The notes under the pieces: model-generated
Told to the model about the DNA's origin: nothing
Seen by the model: only the letters and a program-made list of their open reading frames with translations
Database searches by the model: none
Position numbers and translations under genes: made by a program
NCBI GenBank assembly: GCA_031279495.1
Contig: JAITIJ010000067.1
Coordinates: 1-34,845, forward strand
Reading direction: 5' to 3'
Source: Holosporales bacterium
Lineage (GTDB): Bacteria > Pseudomonadota > Alphaproteobacteria > UBA3830 > JAIRMZ01
DNA length: 34,845 nt
Shown here: piece by piece, positions 14,975 to 25,200 of the stretch
Layout: every line of letters begins with the position of its first letter
Position numbering within the stretch: position 1 is the first letter of the stretch

Positions 14975-15664
14975 ATGATCGGGAAGCGCCTTCGAAATAT
15001 CCTCAAGGACTTCGATCAAGAAAAATGCTATGCGTTGAAGGAAGCAGTGTCTTTCTTAAAGAAAGTATCTTCGGTGCACTTTGACGAAACGCTGGAAGTG
15101 GCAATTAATCTAAATATCGATTCTCGTAAAGCCGACCAGAATGTGCGAGGCATGGTTTCTATGCCTCATGGAACTGGTAAGATGGTACGTGTTGCAGTAT
15201 TTTGCAAGGGGCCAAAGATCGAAGAAGCGCTTGTGGCAGGAGCAGATCTCGCGGGTGCCGAAGATCTAGCCGAGAAAATTCAAGAAAGCATAGACTTCGA
15301 TGTGTGCATTGCAACACCAGATATGATGGGTGTTGTTGGACGCCTTGGAAAGATTCTCGGTCCGAAGGGGCTAATGCCGAATCCAAAGCTAGGGACCGTG
15401 ACAGTGGATGTCGCAACAGCTGTGAAGAACGCCAAAAGCGGTCAGGTTGAGTTCCGTACAGAAAAAGCTGGTATAGTGCATGCTGGACTATGTAAACTCA
15501 GCTTCTCTCCCGAGAAAATCGAAGAAACTGTCAAAGCTTTCGTTGGCGCGGTTGTGCGTGCCCGTCCTTCTGGGATAAAAGGGAGCTATATAAGAAAGGT
15601 CTCGTTATCGACAACAATGGGGCCTGGTATAAAGCTAGATTTAGGAGAAGTGAACAGCTTTTAG
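14975..15664 (+). CDS. rplA: 50S ribosomal protein L1
   Basis: 229 residues from the ATG at 14975; a longer open frame upstream is a shadow of rplK. The conserved central block GRLGKILGPKGLMPNPKLGT (about 125-144) and the later GQVEFRTEKAGIVHAG identify L1. It forms the L1 stalk, which helps release deacylated tRNA, and in many bacteria it represses translation of its own L11-L1 message. The spacing of one base to rplK supports coupling. Confidence 0.98.
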   Translation: MIGKRLRNILKDFDQEKCYALKEAVSFLKKVSSVHFDETLEVAINLNIDSRKADQNVRGMVSMPHGTGKMVRVAVFCKGPKIEEALVAGADLAGAEDLAEKIQESIDFDVCIATPDMMGVVGRLGKILGPKGLMPNPKLGTVTVDVATAVKNAKSGQVEFRTEKAGIVHAGLCKLSFSPEKIEETVKAFVGAVVRARPSGIKGSYIRKVSLSTTMGPGIKLDLGEVNSF

Positions 15665-15965
15665 TGGTTTTAAAGGGCATCTGTCAAAGACCGTCGGAGG
15701 AAAAACTTAAATGAGTTTCCTTCCTGAGGGATTCTGTACGAGGGAGCGCCGGAACAAAGTGGCAGGAAAGGTGTTTTGGGAAGCTTTCCCATCATCCTAA
15801 GGCTAAATTAGACTGAATGTTATTCAGTAGCCGCAACCCTCGAGTAGAGAAAAACCTGGAAGAAAGCTTGTCCGGCGCAGACGGAGCGAGTAGCGCTCTG
15901 CACAATTGTTCTGCGTCTTTTTCGTATCCGGCAGGTTCTTTTAAAAAGGAGCATTAGGATATGTT
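15665..15965 (+). promoter_or_regulatory. L10 leader: structured, probably autoregulatory
   Basis: A 300-nt untranslated stretch between rplA and the rplJ region. Several hairpins can be seen: GGAGG.AAACT/AGTTT.CCTTCC (15696-15725), GGAAAG/CTTTCC (15766-15790) and CTGAAT-GTT-ATTCAG (15813-15827). The block GACCGTCGGAGG near the start and GCGCAGACGG near the end recur in alphaproteobacterial rplJ leaders as I remember them. In proteobacteria this leader binds the L10-L12 complex, which represses rplJL translation. The exact fold was not computed. Confidence 0.6.
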
Positions 15966-16150
15966 ATGGATCGTGAAGAAAGAGAGAAATTTGTTGAGAA
16001 ACTCGTGCCAGAAGGACAAAGGTGGCTTGCTACAAAGTAGCGATCTCTTCTTGTGCAGTTGCGTCTTTTCCTCATACATTCATCAGATCCGGTTAGGAAA
16101 AGCTAAGGCATATTATGGATCGTGAAGAGAAAAAGAAATTTGTTGAGAAG
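15912..16150 (+). repeat. tandem duplication of the rplJ leader end and start, about 149-bp unit
   Basis: Three landmarks repeat at nearly constant distance. AGTAGCG is at 15889 and 16036 (147 apart), TGCGTCTTTT at 15912 and 16060 (148), and ATGGATCGTGAAGA at 15966 and 16115 (149). In the coding part, AAATTTGTTGAGAA is also identical in both copies. The copies have diverged between these blocks. The downstream copy is the functional rplJ start. Confidence 0.75.
15966..16040 (+). pseudogene. truncated duplicate of the rplJ 5' end (24 codons)
   Basis: This reads MDREEREKFVEKLVPEGQRW and four more codons to TAG. The first 12 residues match the real L10 start (MDREEKKKFVEK) except for two positions. 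After that the frame runs through unrelated sequence. TAGGA lies about six bases upstream, so it could be translated as a leader peptide. A second frame starting at ATG 15961, with AAGGAG nine bases upstream, gives 54 residues and ends at 16125, eight bases inside rplJ after its ATG. It is most likely a remnant of tandem duplication; a role in translational coupling is possible. Confidence 0.65.
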
Positions 16151-16627
16151 ATCCAACGCCAATTAGTGAATGGCGATTTGTTGGTCGTTTTGCATCAGAA
16201 AGGCCTCACGGTCGCAGAGGTGACTGATCTGCGCGCGCAGATGCGAGCTGAAGGGGCCTCTTATCTTGTTTCGAAAAACACACTTGCGCGTTTGGCGGTG
16301 AAAGATACGGCATTCTCTGGCGTTACAGACTTTCTGGAGGGGCCAACAGCGCTGGCGTTTTCTCCTTCGCCGGTTTCCATGGCAAAAGTGCTTTTTAATT
16401 ACGCAAAAACGCAAGGAGGGAAATTAGCAATCGTTGGGGGAAGCTATGAAGGGCGTACTCTCTCTTGTGCAGAGCTGGAAATGCTGTCACGCCTGCCCTC
16501 CATGGAAGCCTTGCGCGCAAAAATTATTGCTGTTATTCAAACGCCGATGCAGCGTGTGGCAGCAATACTCCAGGCTCCCGCTGAGCAACTTGCTCGCGTG
16601 ATGAATGCCTATGCCCAAAAAACATAA
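16115..16627 (+). CDS. rplJ: 50S ribosomal protein L10
   Basis: 170 residues. The N-terminal RNA-binding domain shows LVVLHQKGLTVAEVTDLRAQ and YLVSKNTLARLAVKDT, standard L10 features. The C-terminal helix with QTPMQRVAAILQAPAEQLARV is the docking site for L7/L12 dimers. L10 anchors the L7/L12 stalk on 23S rRNA, and with L12 usually represses its own operon through the leader. Its start region is duplicated 149 bp upstream. rplL follows after 47 bp. Confidence 0.97.
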   Translation: MDREEKKKFVEKIQRQLVNGDLLVVLHQKGLTVAEVTDLRAQMRAEGASYLVSKNTLARLAVKDTAFSGVTDFLEGPTALAFSPSPVSMAKVLFNYAKTQGGKLAIVGGSYEGRTLSCAELEMLSRLPSMEALRAKIIAVIQTPMQRVAAILQAPAEQLARVMNAYAQKT

Positions 16628-16674
16628 AGGAGATGTTCGTGTTTAGAGTGGTTATTGGATAAGGGAAAAAGAAA

Positions 16675-17061
16675 ATGAGTGAAAATCTGCAAAAAATTGT
16701 TGATACGCTTTCGAAATTGACGGTAATGGAAGCTGCCGAACTTAGTAAAATGTTGGAAGAGACTTGGGGCGTTTCTGCTGCTGCTCCCGTTGCAGTTGCG
16801 GCGGTGGCAGCACCTGGTGATAACGCTGCGGCTCCTGCAGTTGAAGAAAAGACATCGTTCGACGTTGTCCTGACGGATGCAGGTGCTACGAAAATCAACG
16901 TTATCAAAGCTGTTCGCGAGATTACAGGGTTAGCCTTAACTGAGTCCAAGGCTCTTGTCGAATCGCCGCCAAAACCCGTTAAGGAGGGTGTCGCGAAAGA
17001 CGAGGCGGAGAAGATAAAGGCAAAGCTTGAAGCTGCTGGGGCAAAAGTTGAGCTTAAGTAA
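16675..17061 (+). CDS. rplL: 50S ribosomal protein L7/L12
   Basis: 128 residues. The N-terminal dimerisation domain (1-35) is followed by the Ala/Pro/Val-rich hinge (about 36-60) and the C-terminal factor-binding domain: KTSFDVVLTDAGATKINVIK, then REITGLALTESKALVE and KEGVAKDEAEKIKAKLEAAG. It forms the flexible stalk that recruits EF-Tu, EF-G and other GTPases. The residues SPPKP in place of the usual AP-x-P loop are a minor variation. Confidence 0.97.
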   Translation: MSENLQKIVDTLSKLTVMEAAELSKMLEETWGVSAAAPVAVAAVAAPGDNAAAPAVEEKTSFDVVLTDAGATKINVIKAVREITGLALTESKALVESPPKPVKEGVAKDEAEKIKAKLEAAGAKVELK

Positions 17062-17937
17062 GCTGTAACTGTAAGGACTTGCTTTTGGGTGAGAGATTCT
17101 TTAGATTTCTCTTCGTTGGTTTTTTATTGGGTGCGTTTGCAGCAGGATAGCGTGCGGACCTTTGGTTTGCCTGTTCTGAAATTGTGTTGTCTTAAATTTC
17201 GCTGAATAGTAAAGCGATGAGGGAAGTGGTTGGGGGTGCTGCGTTTTATTGCTTGCATGCTTCTTAATGAGCGCATGAAATTTGGAGCGACGGAGGAAAG
17301 AAGCGTGACAAAGCACCATCTAAAGTGCATGGATAGTTCTGTTTGCAAGGGTAGGCCTTGTGCTTTCGATTCTATCAACGGTCGGCGTCGTGTTGGCGAG
17401 ATGGCTATACACGTGACTCCGCATGTTTTTCGCTTTATAGGCTCTACGCATAGCAACATTAAAGAGATAGGCTCGCGTGTTGGTCCTTGCTATAGAGAAA
17501 ATGCGCTCCTCACTTCTCGTCGTCTATTCCTTACCTCTGGCAAGCAGCTTCGTGTTGACAGGGTGACGCTCTTTGTTCGTCCTTGTTGCAAAGGGAACAT
17601 ATCTCACGTTTCCTACTCTGCACCTTTTGCGTCCAATAAGCAGCACGGTCATGAAAAAACGATCTTGCGCGATGATCATTATCGCCACAGAAGTATATTC
17701 CATATTCTTCGCCATAGGTCGTCTACATCTGACAGCCGGCGTTGTATTAGAGAAACAATCCCGCGCAAGGCCTTCTGTAGCACGCTTCTTTCTCATCTAG
17801 CGCTTGCACCTAAAAGTCAGCACCGCGATTTTAGAAAGACAGCTTCACGTGTTGGTCTTTGCAAGACGGAAGGCGTCTACTATTTTCTCTTGTGCACGAG
17901 ATGTTAAAAGAAAATCTAGAGAATTAAGGAGGTGAAG
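17062..17937 (+). other. long rplL-rpoB spacer, containing an unassigned open frame 17230-17907
   Basis: The gap between rplL and rpoB is about 870 bp. A frame open for 225 codons (17230-17907) crosses most of it, but its product is rich in Arg, His, Ser and Cys, has no recognisable domain and no good ribosome site. Short related segments recur: CGTGTTGGTCCTTGC near 17475 and CGTGTTGGTCTTTGC near 17849, with looser copies near 17390 and 17551, encoding SRVGPC, SRVGLC, RRVGEM and LRVDRV. I cannot say whether this is an orphan gene, a decayed gene or a repeat-bearing leader. A T-rich stretch (17121-17127) after rplL could mark partial termination. Confidence 0.35.
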
Positions 17938-20900
17938 TTGGCTGAGCGATCATTCACAGAGAGGAAGCGGTTTCGGAAAAGTTTCGGCAAAATAACCGAA
18001 ACCCTTGCACTTCCTGATCTTATAGAGTTGCAGCGTTCGTCTTATGAGGCTTTTTTGCAGCTCAAAGTTTTGCCTGCAGAACGCACCTCATCTGGATTGC
18101 AAGGAGTCTTTGCAGCAGCATTTCCAGTTAAGGATTTCTCAGGACATGCGCAAGTTGACTTCTGCTATTACGAATTCGATGAGACTAAATACGACGAGGA
18201 GGAATGCCGTCAGAAAGGCCTTACGTATGCAGCTCCTCTGCGCACTACTTTTCGCCTAATCGTTTGGGATGTCGACGACGATACAGGAGCAAAAACAATC
18301 CGCGACATCAAAGAACAAGCGGTCTACATGGGTGATATGCCACTTATGACACGCAGCGGAACGTTTATTGTCAATGGCATTGAACGCGTCGTCGTCTCGC
18401 AGATGCAGCGCTCCCCCGGTGTTTCTTTTGATCACGACAAAGGTAAAACACATTCCTCAGGAAAATTACTCTTTTCAGCTCATATTGTGCCGTACCGAGG
18501 CTCATGGCTCGATTTTGAGTTCGACGCCAAAGATCACCTTTATGTTCGCATAGATCGCAAGCGCAAAGTTTTGGCAACGACATTCCTCATGGCTCTTGAT
18601 AGTGCGCAAACAGAAGCACTCCGTATTGAGCGCGAAAAAGACGGTAAAGCTGTTAAATATTCTGAGGTCACAGGCATGTCACGCGAAGAGATTTTGCGTG
18701 CTTTCTATAATGTCGTGATTTACTCTAAGACAAAAAAAGGAGATTGGCAGCGCGCTTACACGCCTGCGGAATGGCAATCAGTTAAGATCTCGCGAGATTT
18801 GGTCGATGCAAGCTCTGGACAGGTTATCGCGAAAGCGGGAACAAAATTCACGAGCCGTTTGGCCCAAAAATTATACGACGAAGGGCTTCGCAAGGTTCGC
18901 ATTCTACCAGAAGAACTGGTCGGCGCGTATGTCGCTGATGATTTTATCGACGAATCCAACGGCCTTGTGCTTATTGATGCGGGAGCGGAACTGACAGAAG
19001 AGCTTCTCCATGTTTTCGAAGAAAATGGAGGGAAAGAGCTTGCAACCCTTGCAATTGATCGCCTTAACACAGGTGCGTATATACGCGATACGCTTAATAT
19101 AGATAAAAATAATTCTCGCGAAGAAGCTTTGTTCGAAATATATCGTGTACTCCGTCCGGGAGAGCCACCCACTGTTGATGGTGCGGCCGAACTCTTTCGC
19201 AGTCTTTTTTTTGATCAAGAGCGTTATGATCTGTCTGCGGTTGGACGTGTAAAGCTAAATGTTCGCCTTGAGAAAGACACGCAAGATGATTTGCGGACCC
19301 TTACAAAAGACGACGTCTTGAGGATTCTTAAAATACTGCATGAGTTAAAAGACGGGCGTGGAGAAATCGATGATATCGACAACTTGGGCAATCGTCGTGT
19401 TCGTTCAGTCGGGGAACTACTTGAAAATCAGTTCCGGATAGGGCTCTCTCGAATGGAACGTTCTATTCGAGAGCGCATGGGGTCTCCTGATGTTGGAAAC
19501 GCGATGCCTAACGATATTATCAACGCGAAACCTGTCAGCGTTGCCATCCGCGAGTTTTTTACTTCTTCGCAGTTGTCTCAATTTATGGATCAGACTAATC
19601 CATTAGCTGAGATTACTCACAAACGACGATTGTCTGCGTTAGGGTCCGGAGGACTAACTCGCGAGCGAGCTGGGTTCGAGGTGCGCGATGTGCACCCCAC
19701 GCACTACGGCCGTATTTGCCCGATTGAGACACCAGAAGGTCCTAACATCGGTTTGATCAACTCTTTGGCAACTTTCGCACGCGTTAATAAATATGGGTTC
19801 ATTGAGTCTCCGTATCGCAAAGTTGTCAATGGTCGCGTTACAGATGAGATCATATATCTTTCTGCTATGGAGGAAGCGCGACATACCATTGCGCAAGCTA
19901 ATGCTGCACAAGATGCTAAGGGCTGTTTTACTGATGAATTCGTCATTTGTCGCCAGAAGGGAGAAACGATTAATGCGCCGCGCGATGCGATCACTCTAGT
20001 CGATGTTTCTACTAAGCAAGTTGTTTCTGTTGCCGCCTCTCTCATTCCATTTCTTGAAAACGATGACACAAGCCGAGCTTTAATGGGGTCCAACATGCAG
20101 CGCCAATCTGTCTCGCTGTTGCGCACAGAGGCACCATTAGTTGGTACCGGCATGGAGAGTGTTGTTGCGCGTGATTCTGGGGTTGTTGTGGTTGCTAAAC
20201 GCGATGGTGTGGTGGACCAAGTAGATGCGCAACGCATCGTGGTCCGCACCTTTGAGGAATCGGATGACACAACTGTCGGTGTTGATATCTATAATCTGCG
20301 GAAATTCGAGCGTTCGAATCAAAGTACGTGTATTAACCAAAAGCCGCTTGTGCGTTGCGGAGATACCGTCAAGGCGGGTGACATTATTGCCGATGGTCCT
20401 TCTACACAACTTGGAGAGCTTGCTCTTGGACAAAATATGTTAGTTGCATTCATGTTGTGGAACGGCTACGGCTTTGAAGATGCGATTCTTCTCTCAGAGC
20501 GTGTTGTGCGCGATGACCTATTTACTTCTATCCACATTGAGGAATTCGAAGTCATGGCACGTGACACGAAGCTCGGCAACGAAGAGATTACACGTGATGT
20601 GCCCAATGTTGGCGATGAAGGGCTGCGTCATCTTGATGAAGCCGGGATTGTGCATGTCGGTGCCGAGGTTCAAGCTGGAGATATCCTGGTCGGCAAAGTA
20701 ACTCCCAAAGGCGAGTCACCGATGACCCCGGAAGAAAAGCTTCTTCGCGCAATTTTTGGTGAACGTGCTTCAGATGTACGCGATTCCTCGCTGCGTATCC
20801 CGCCAGGAGTCTATGGCACCGTTGTCGATGTGAAGGTCTTCACACGTCGCGGAGTTGAAAAGGACGAGCGCGCTTTAGCAGTCGAGAAAGCAGAAATCGA

Positions 20901-22188
20901 TGCACTGACAAAAGATTGTGATGCTGAGCGCAGTATTCTAGAACGCAGTTTTTATGCACAAATGGAAAAGTTGTTAATCGGCCAAATCGTTGCCAATGGT
21001 CCGAAAGGAGTTACTGCTGGTAGTAAAATAAACGCCAGTGTCCTAGCAGGGCTCTCAAAAGGTCAATGGCGTCAAATCGTCGTTGAAGATGCTAAAGTTA
21101 TGCTTAGAATAGAGGATCTGCAAAAACGGTTTGATAAAGGTGTGGAGCATCTGCGCAGGTGGTTTGACAACAAGGTCGAGAAGGTCCGGCGTGGAGATGA
21201 TTTGATGCCCGGCGTTCTTAAAATGGTCAAGGTCTTTGTCGCAGTGAAGCGAAAGATTCAACCGGGGGACAAAGTTGCGGGTCGACACGGAAACAAGGGT
21301 GTTGTTTCGCGCATCTTGCCAATTGAAGATATGCCGCATCTCGAAGATGGTACTCCTGTGGACATAGTGCTGAATCCGTTAGGCGTGCCCTCTCGTATGA
21401 ACATCGGGCAAATTCTGGAGACGCATCTTGGATGGGCCTCACATGCCCTTGGAGAGCGCGTACGCTCAATTCTATCCAATATGGGCAGTGCCAAAAAAGA
21501 TATAGGAGCCTTACGTCAAGAGCTTAAAGAGATTTTTGGCTCATCTGAAGATTGTACAGATATCGATGCATTGGGTGATTACGAAATGGTCGAGCTTGCT
21601 ACGCATCTAACGCGTGGCATTCCTATGGCAACCCCTGTGTTTGATGGCGCGCATGAGGACGACATCGTCGAGCATCTTAAAAAAGCTGGGCTGGATCCCT
21701 CTGGCCAAGTTACACTCTACGACGGTCGAACTGGAGAACCCTTCGATCGCAAGGTGACTGTGGGCTATATTTATATGTTAAAACTCGATCATATGATCGA
21801 TGATAAATTGCACGCGCGTTCTATCGGTCCTTACAGCCTTGTGACGCAACAACCATTGGGGGGCAAGGCGCAGTTTGGTGGTCAACGATTCGGAGAGATG
21901 GAAGTTTGGGCGCTGCAGGCTTATGGTGCTTCTTACACATTGCAGGAAATGTTGACAGTGAAGTCTGACGATATCACAGGTCGCATCAAGGCTTATGAAG
22001 CTATTGTACGGGGGGATGAGAATATTGAGTGTGGTATTCCGGAATCTTTTCGGGTTCTTGTCAAGGAACTGCATTCTCTAGCACTAAATGTCGAGTTCCA
22101 TCAACATACATTGCCAGAAGCGGAAAAATCCTCGGAACCAACCCCTGAATCTGTTTTTGGAAACGCACCAGCAGAGCAGCACATTTAG
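17938..22188 (+). CDS. rpoB: RNA polymerase beta subunit
   Basis: 1416 residues from TTG at 17938. TAAGGAGGTGA (17925-17935) is a perfect complement of the 16S 3' end and is spaced properly for the TTG. An in-frame GTG at 17932 lies inside this site. The protein begins AERSFTERKRFRKSFGKI, as in alphaproteobacteria. The rifampicin region reads SSQLSQFMDQTNPLAEITHK; the main contact residues (Gln513, Asp516, His526, Arg529, Ser531 in E. coli numbering) are kept, while G507T and P535S differ. Later blocks include GRHGNKGVVSRILP and GQRFGEMEVWALQAYGA. It forms the catalytic core with beta' encoded 15 bp downstream. Confidence 0.98.
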   Translation: MAERSFTERKRFRKSFGKITETLALPDLIELQRSSYEAFLQLKVLPAERTSSGLQGVFAAAFPVKDFSGHAQVDFCYYEFDETKYDEEECRQKGLTYAAPLRTTFRLIVWDVDDDTGAKTIRDIKEQAVYMGDMPLMTRSGTFIVNGIERVVVSQMQRSPGVSFDHDKGKTHSSGKLLFSAHIVPYRGSWLDFEFDAKDHLYVRIDRKRKVLATTFLMALDSAQTEALRIEREKDGKAVKYSEVTGMSREEILRAFYNVVIYSKTKKGDWQRAYTPAEWQSVKISRDLVDASSGQVIAKAGTKFTSRLAQKLYDEGLRKVRILPEELVGAYVADDFIDESNGLVLIDAGAELTEELLHVFEENGGKELATLAIDRLNTGAYIRDTLNIDKNNSREEALFEIYRVLRPGEPPTVDGAAELFRSLFFDQERYDLSAVGRVKLNVRLEKDTQDDLRTLTKDDVLRILKILHELKDGRGEIDDIDNLGNRRVRSVGELLENQFRIGLSRMERSIRERMGSPDVGNAMPNDIINAKPVSVAIREFFTSSQLSQFMDQTNPLAEITHKRRLSALGSGGLTRERAGFEVRDVHPTHYGRICPIETPEGPNIGLINSLATFARVNKYGFIESPYRKVVNGRVTDEIIYLSAMEEARHTIAQANAAQDAKGCFTDEFVICRQKGETINAPRDAITLVDVSTKQVVSVAASLIPFLENDDTSRALMGSNMQRQSVSLLRTEAPLVGTGMESVVARDSGVVVVAKRDGVVDQVDAQRIVVRTFEESDDTTVGVDIYNLRKFERSNQSTCINQKPLVRCGDTVKAGDIIADGPSTQLGELALGQNMLVAFMLWNGYGFEDAILLSERVVRDDLFTSIHIEEFEVMARDTKLGNEEITRDVPNVGDEGLRHLDEAGIVHVGAEVQAGDILVGKVTPKGESPMTPEEKLLRAIFGERASDVRDSSLRIPPGVYGTVVDVKVFTRRGVEKDERALAVEKAEIDALTKDCDAERSILERSFYAQMEKLLIGQIVANGPKGVTAGSKINASVLAGLSKGQWRQIVVEDAKVMLRIEDLQKRFDKGVEHLRRWFDNKVEKVRRGDDLMPGVLKMVKVFVAVKRKIQPGDKVAGRHGNKGVVSRILPIEDMPHLEDGTPVDIVLNPLGVPSRMNIGQILETHLGWASHALGERVRSILSNMGSAKKDIGALRQELKEIFGSSEDCTDIDALGDYEMVELATHLTRGIPMATPVFDGAHEDDIVEHLKKAGLDPSGQVTLYDGRTGEPFDRKVTVGYIYMLKLDHMIDDKLHARSIGPYSLVTQQPLGGKAQFGGQRFGEMEVWALQAYGASYTLQEMLTVKSDDITGRIKAYEAIVRGDENIECGIPESFRVLVKELHSLALNVEFHQHTLPEAEKSSEPTPESVFGNAPAEQHI

Positions 22189-22203
22189 GAAAGGAGCACA
22201 GAA

Positions 22204-25200
22204 ATGGTAGATCGATTCCAGCGGATTTTTGGTCAAGCAGCCAATCCTGATGATTTTGATGCCATTCGGATTTCTCTCGCAAGTCCAGAGAGAATTCGCT
22301 CTTGGTCTTTCGGTGAAGTGAAAAAACCAGAAACGATTAACTACCGTACGTTCAAACCCGAACGTGACGGATTGTTTTGTGCGCGCATTTTTGGCCCGAC
22401 GAAGGACTACGAGTGCCTTTGTGGCAAATATAAACGCATGAAATATCGTGGTGTGGTATGCGAAAAATGTGGCGTTGAGGTGACGCTTTCAAAGGTTAGG
22501 CGCGAACGTATGGGGCATATCGAACTCGCTGCTCCTGTTGCCCATATTTGGTTCACGAAATCTGTACCCAGCCGAGTTGCTCTGCTGCTTGATATGCCTA
22601 TGCAAGATATGGAGCGTGTCCTGTATTTCGAGAACTTCGTCGTAACCGAGCCAGGTTTAACACCATTTAGTCTTTATCAGCTTCTGACAGAAGATGAATA
22701 CTTACGAGCGCAAGATGAATACGGTGAAGACGCTTTCAGCGCCAGCATCGGTGCAGAGGCGCTACGAACGATGCTGCTTTCTTTGGATCTTAACGAAACT
22801 GCTGCTCACCTACGCACAGAGCTGGTGGAAACTAATTCCGAAATGCGACGTCGGCGCATTGTTAAGCGCTTGAAACTCGTTGAGTCGTTTTTGCAGTCGC
22901 ATTCTCGTCCGGAATGGATGATTCTCAGCTGTATTCCTGTTATTCCACCAGAATTACGACCTCTTGTACCTCTTGATGGTGGGCGATTTGCCACGTCTGA
23001 TCTTAACGATTTGTACCGACGTGTTATTAACCGCAATAACCGTCTTAAGCGTTTGATCGAGCTCCGTGCTCCCGATATCATCGTTCGCAACGAGAAGAGA
23101 ATGTTGCAAGAATCCGTCGATGCTCTGTTCGACAATGGACGCCGCGGCAGGGTTATCACAGGAACCAATCGACGGCCACTTAAGTCTTTATCGGATATGC
23201 TCAAAGGGAAGCAAGGGCGATTCCGCCAGAACCTACTCGGAAAGCGCGTCGACTATTCCGGCCGCAGTGTCATCGTTGTAGGCCCGAAACTTAAATTACA
23301 TCAATGCGGTTTGCCGAAGCGCATGGCGTTGGAGCTTTTTAAGCCTTTTGTTTATTCGCGCTTAGAACGCTACGGACTTGCGAGCACGCTAAAAGCTGCT
23401 AAGCGTATGGTAGAAAAAGAGCATCCTGGTGTTTGGGATGTCTTAGAAGAAGTTATTCGCGAGCATCCGGTCTTATTGAACCGCGCTCCGACTCTACATA
23501 GGCTGGGCATCCAAGCTTTTGAGCCGATGCTTATCGAGGGGAAAGCCATTCAGCTCCATCCGCTGGTTTGTACTGCTTTCGGTGCTGACTTTGATGGCGA
23601 CCAAATGGCAGTTCACGTACCACTTTCGTTAGAAGCGCAGCTAGAAGCGCGCGTCCTGATGATGTCGACGAATAATATTCTTAGTCCTGCAAACGGTCGA
23701 CCGATTATTGTGCCAACCAAAGATGTTGTGTTGGGTCTCTATTACCTTACTAGCGAACGTGAGAAAGCGCTGGGAGAAGGCATGGTGTTCAGTTCCATTG
23801 GCGAAATTGAGCACGCCTTGCATGAAAGAGCCGTCAGTTTGCAAGCGCGCATCGCAGCTCGTTGCGAGGAGTATCAGCCAGATGGCTCAATTAAACGTGT
23901 GCGCGTTCAGACGACTCCTGGTCGCATGCTGTTGTCCACAATTATGCCGAAAGGGCCGCATATTCCATTCCGCGCCATCAATAGGCAACTCACCAGCAAG
24001 GACGTAATAGGGCTCGTTGGACAGGTCTATCAGCATTATGGTCAGAAAGAGACCGTTCTTTTTGCTGATCATATGGTTCAACTTAGCTTTAAGGCCGTGA
24101 CAGAGTCTGGAATCTCATTCGGCAAAGATGACCTAGTCATTCCGCAAGAAAAGCAGAAGATCATCGCTAAAACGCGCGCAAAAGTAGCCGAATATGAGCA
24201 GCAATATCTAGATGGTCTAATTACACAAGGCGAAAAATACAACAAAGTGGTTGATGCATGGACACAATGCAACGAGGCGGTGTCAGAAGTTATGATGAAG
24301 CGCATTTCTACGGTTAAGCCAGGGGAATACGAGAACGCGATCTACACGATGGCACACTCTGGAGCCCGTGGTTCAGCTACTCAAATGCGGCAAATCATCG
24401 GTATGCGTGGTTTGATGGCTAAATCCTCAGGTCAGATCGTTGAAACTCCAATTACCTCTAATTTCAAAGAGGGATTAACGGTGCTTGAATACTTCACCTC
24501 TGCCCACGGTGCTCGTAAAGGTCTTGCAGATACAGCGCTAAAAACAGCGAATTCTGGATATTTGACACGGCGCTTGGTTGATGTGGCGCTGGATTGTGTC
24601 GTTTCCATCGAAGATTGCGGAACATCGCATGGCATTACCTTGAAAGAGGTAATGGAAGACGGAGAAATCACCGTTCCTTTGTCGGTGCGGGCTTTGGGCC
24701 GTACGGTTGCAGAGGATATCGTGGACAGAACCACAGAAAAAGTGATCATCACGCGAGACACCATGATCGACGAGGCATTATTGCCAGTTCTTGAGGCTGC
24801 TGGAATCACTGAGATCAAGGTCCGATCTGCTTTAACCTGCGAAGCCAAGATTGGGGTCTGCGCTAAATGTTATGGACGTGATTTGGCCAAAAGCCGTCCG
24901 GTTAATGTCGGAGAAGCTGTTGGCGTTATTGCGGCACAGTCGATTGGTGAGCCTGGAACGCAGTTGACTCTACACACTTTCCACGTCGGAGGTGCGGCGC
25001 AAGGTAGCTCAAAACAATCCTCTACTGAAGCTTCTCTAGATGCGACTGTCTCTATTCGCAATCGGAATGTGGTAGAAGACACCTCCGGTCGCAAGATTGT
25101 AATGGGACGTCATGTGGAGGTTGTCTTGAAAGATGCCCGCGGACGTGAACGCGCGAGCTATAAACCGCCATATGGCGCCACCTTGCGCGTGGATGATGAC

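Noticed and set aside
17524..17796. Antisense open frame of 90 codons in the rplL-rpoB spacer
   Set aside because: It has no good start or domain; the composition resembles random translation.
18380..19700. Possible rifampicin resistance from RpoB substitutions
   Set aside because: The main contact residues are unchanged; the G507T and P535S differences alone are not enough to claim resistance.
19704..20270. Antisense open frame of 188 codons opposite rpoB
   Set aside because: The sense strand is conserved RpoB throughout; the antisense product shows no motif.
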